A stretch of DNA of 7,337 nt from Acidimicrobiaceae bacterium. Lineage in GTDB: Bacteria > Actinomycetota > Acidimicrobiia > Acidimicrobiales > MedAcidi-G1. The translations under genes and the position numbers were made by a program. The notes under the pieces were generated by a model. That model made no database searches. It was not told the origin of the DNA and was given only the letters and a program-made list of their open reading frames with translations. Positions 5,814-7,337 of the stretch are shown piece by piece; the stretch's first letter is position 1, and each line of letters starts with the position of its first letter. The stretch spans positions 4,294-11,630 of the forward strand of contig PBUO01000010.1 of assembly GCA_002727895.1 (NCBI GenBank). Reading direction: 5' to 3'.

Positions 5814-7337
5814 TCACTCGGTCTCGTCGGGACCCGCCACGGTCACCAGCGCGTCGACCACGGTGGCACCTCTGGGGGTGGCCAGCAACGGGTTGACCTC
5901 GACCTCCACCAGACCGGGGACCGCCGTGGCGGCACCGGCGATGGCCTGCACGGCGGCGACCACAGCGTCCACGTCGGCACCAGGATGTCCCCGGTGTCCG
6001 GCCAGCAGCGGCCAGGCCGCGAGGCGCCGCAGCGCCTCGGCCACCTCTTCATCGGTGACCGGCAACAGGAGGCAGGCCGTGTCCCGGAGCAACTCGACGA
6101 GGGTGCCGCCGGCGCCGACTGTCAGCAGCCACGCCACCGGGTCCTCGCGGCGCACAGTGACCAGCAGCTCGGCCACCGCACCCTCCACCTGAGACTCGAC
6201 CAGCACGTGTCCCCCGTCGCCCGCTGCGGCCACCGATCGGGCCGCCGCGTCGACCGCGTCCCGGTCGGCCAGGCCGAGAGCCACACCTCCGGCCTCGGTC
6301 TTGTGGACCAGCCCGGTGGCCTTCACGACCACCGGGAAGCCGATCCCCTCGGCGGCCACGGCGGCCCCATCCACCGGCACCAGGGCACGTCCCGGCACGG
6401 GCACCCCGAGATCGGCCAGCAGGTCCTTCGCCGCGGCCTCGTCCAGGAGCCGGGTCGTACCGGTCACCGGACCGGCCGGGCACGGCCGCCCACGGGCGAC
6501 CCGCCGACCCCACCAGGCCGCGGCCGCGATGCCGCCGAGCGCCTCGTCGATCCCCCGGACCGGAACCAGACCGAGCCCCACCGCCGCCGCCTCCACCCTC
6601 GGGGGCAGGTTCTCGGCCATCGAGGCTGCCACCACTCCGGGGGTTCCTGTTCCGACCGAGGCCTCCGCGAAGGCCTCCAGCGTCGGCCACCAGCTGCGGT
6701 CGTCCAGGCCATCGCCGGGGAAGTCGAGCACGAGGAGCCCCGCGTCGGGACCGATGTCGTCGCCCGGAGCGAGCGAGGCACTGAAGGTGGCCGTTAGGCG
6801 CTCCCGGTCGTCCCAGATGAAGGTGTGATAGTCGAACGGGTTGGACACCGACACCAGGGCGGCCTTGTCGGGATCGCCGAGGGCGGTCCGGATCCGCGTC
6901 ACCCGCTCGGGCCCGAAGGCCGGCAGGTCCAAGGCCAGGCCGTCGCACCGGTCGGCCACGATGGATGCCTCACCTCCCGAACAGCTCAGGCTGACCAGCC
7001 GATCGCCGGCCAGGCCACCGAGGCCGACGAGGACGTGAAGCACGTCGAGCAGTTCGGGGACGGCACGCACCCGACGGACAGCGAGGCGCTCGAAAAGCGC
7101 CTCGTAGGCTGCGTCGCTACCCACCATCGACGAGGTGTGCGAGGCGGCGATCTCGGCGCCACGAGCCGACGAGCCGGTCTTGAGCGCCACCACCGGCTTG
7201 CCCGCCTCGGAGGCCGCCGCACACGCCGTGGCGAACCGCTCCACGTCGTGGAGGGCCTCCACGTGGAGGCCGACCGCAGTGACCGTCGGGTCGGCCACCA
7301 GGGCCTCCAGGCATTCCTCGATGCCCACGTCGGACTG
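5814..7337 (-). CDS. NDP-forming acyl-CoA ligase (acetate--CoA ligase family), N-terminus beyond the right edge
   Basis: This fused alpha-beta ligase would interconvert acyl-CoA + ADP + Pi and acid + CoA + ATP. The frame is open to the edge (QSDV precedes the GTG at 7328), so at least 507 residues are visible of a family usually near 700. The N-terminal CoA-binding Rossmann domain is missing. Numbering from the GTG at 7328, KPVVALKTGSS and ASHTSSMVGSDAAYEALF (62-79) form the succinyl-CoA-synthetase-like domain. H64 is in the position of the family's SHTG motif, probably the phosphorylated histidine. A second flavodoxin-like domain contains SNPFDYHTFIWDD. The C-terminal third is an ATP-grasp domain with GFPVVVKATG, HKTEAGGVALGL, a GAGGTLVEL segment and EVEVNPLLATPRG near the end. 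It is co-transcribed with the CaiD-like hydratase, suggesting activation of a carboxylic acid for, or release from, the same CoA pathway. The acid is unknown. Confidence 0.88.
   Translation of the reverse strand, partial: QSDVGIEECLEALVADPTVTAVGLHVEALHDVERFATACAAASEAGKPVVALKTGSSARGAEIAASHTSSMVGSDAAYEALFERLAVRRVRAVPELLDVLHVLVGLGGLAGDRLVSLSCSGGEASIVADRCDGLALDLPAFGPERVTRIRTALGDPDKAALVSVSNPFDYHTFIWDDRERLTATFSASLAPGDDIGPDAGLLVLDFPGDGLDDRSWWPTLEAFAEASVGTGTPGVVAASMAENLPPRVEAAAVGLGLVPVRGIDEALGGIAAAAWWGRRVARGRPCPAGPVTGTTRLLDEAAAKDLLADLGVPVPGRALVPVDGAAVAAEGIGFPVVVKATGLVHKTEAGGVALGLADRDAVDAAARSVAAAGDGGHVLVESQVEGAVAELLVTVRREDPVAWLLTVGAGGTLVELLRDTACLLLPVTDEEVAEALRRLAAWPLLAGHRGHPGADVDAVVAAVQAIAGAATAVPGLVEVEVNPLLATPRGATVVDALVTVAGPDETE

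Noticed and set aside
1..7337. Mobile elements, CRISPR arrays, tRNA/rRNA genes
   Set aside because: No transposase-like protein, no spaced direct repeats and no cloverleaf or rRNA-like stretch was seen on either strand; nearly all sequence is accounted for by conserved coding regions.

Overview
This is a high-GC, densely coding bacterial window. The codon style, GTG starts and protein sequences suggest Actinomycetota, possibly a free-living aerobe, but the taxonomy is inferred and weak. All complete genes lie on the minus strand. One partial gene, the tail of a methyltransferase-like protein, lies on the plus strand at the left edge and converges on them.

Reading in the direction of transcription (right to left), the first pair is an acyl-CoA catabolic unit. 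It comprises an NDP-forming acyl-CoA ligase, cut by the right edge (5814-7337), and a CaiD-like enoyl-CoA hydratase (4989-5795), 18 bases apart with a perfect AGGAGG between them. A 139-base hairpin-rich gap (4850-4988) follows.

The second unit is a three-gene cytoplasmic NAD-linked formate dehydrogenase operon. Its first gene (2921-4849) encodes the molybdenum/tungsten-bisMGD catalytic body. It contains an in-frame UGA at residue 80, exactly where FDHs carry the catalytic Sec or Cys. A SECIS-type hairpin follows, with a GGUCU loop 18 nt after the UGA, so the gene is an intact selenoprotein gene rather than two ORFs or a pseudogene. The second gene (1087-2928) is a NuoE-NuoF fusion carrying FMN, NAD and Fe-S sites. 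The third gene (230-1090) encodes what is normally the N-terminus of FDH alpha: a 2Fe-2S domain, two 4Fe-4S clusters and the 4Fe-4S domain that sits next to the Mo cofactor. The genes overlap by 8 nt and 4 nt.

The most unusual point is that the FDH alpha subunit is split. The cut falls in the linker between the Fe4S4 domain and the catalytic body, and the two halves are encoded in inverted order with the diaphorase gene between them. The N-terminal half also lacks the His-Cys3 4Fe-4S motif typical of NuoG/FdsA-like proteins. The expected electron path is formate -> Mo/Sec site (2921-4849 product) -> 4Fe-4S and 2Fe-2S chain (230-1090 product) -> NuoEF-type FMN module -> NAD+. I see no RNA genes, CRISPR arrays or mobile elements.
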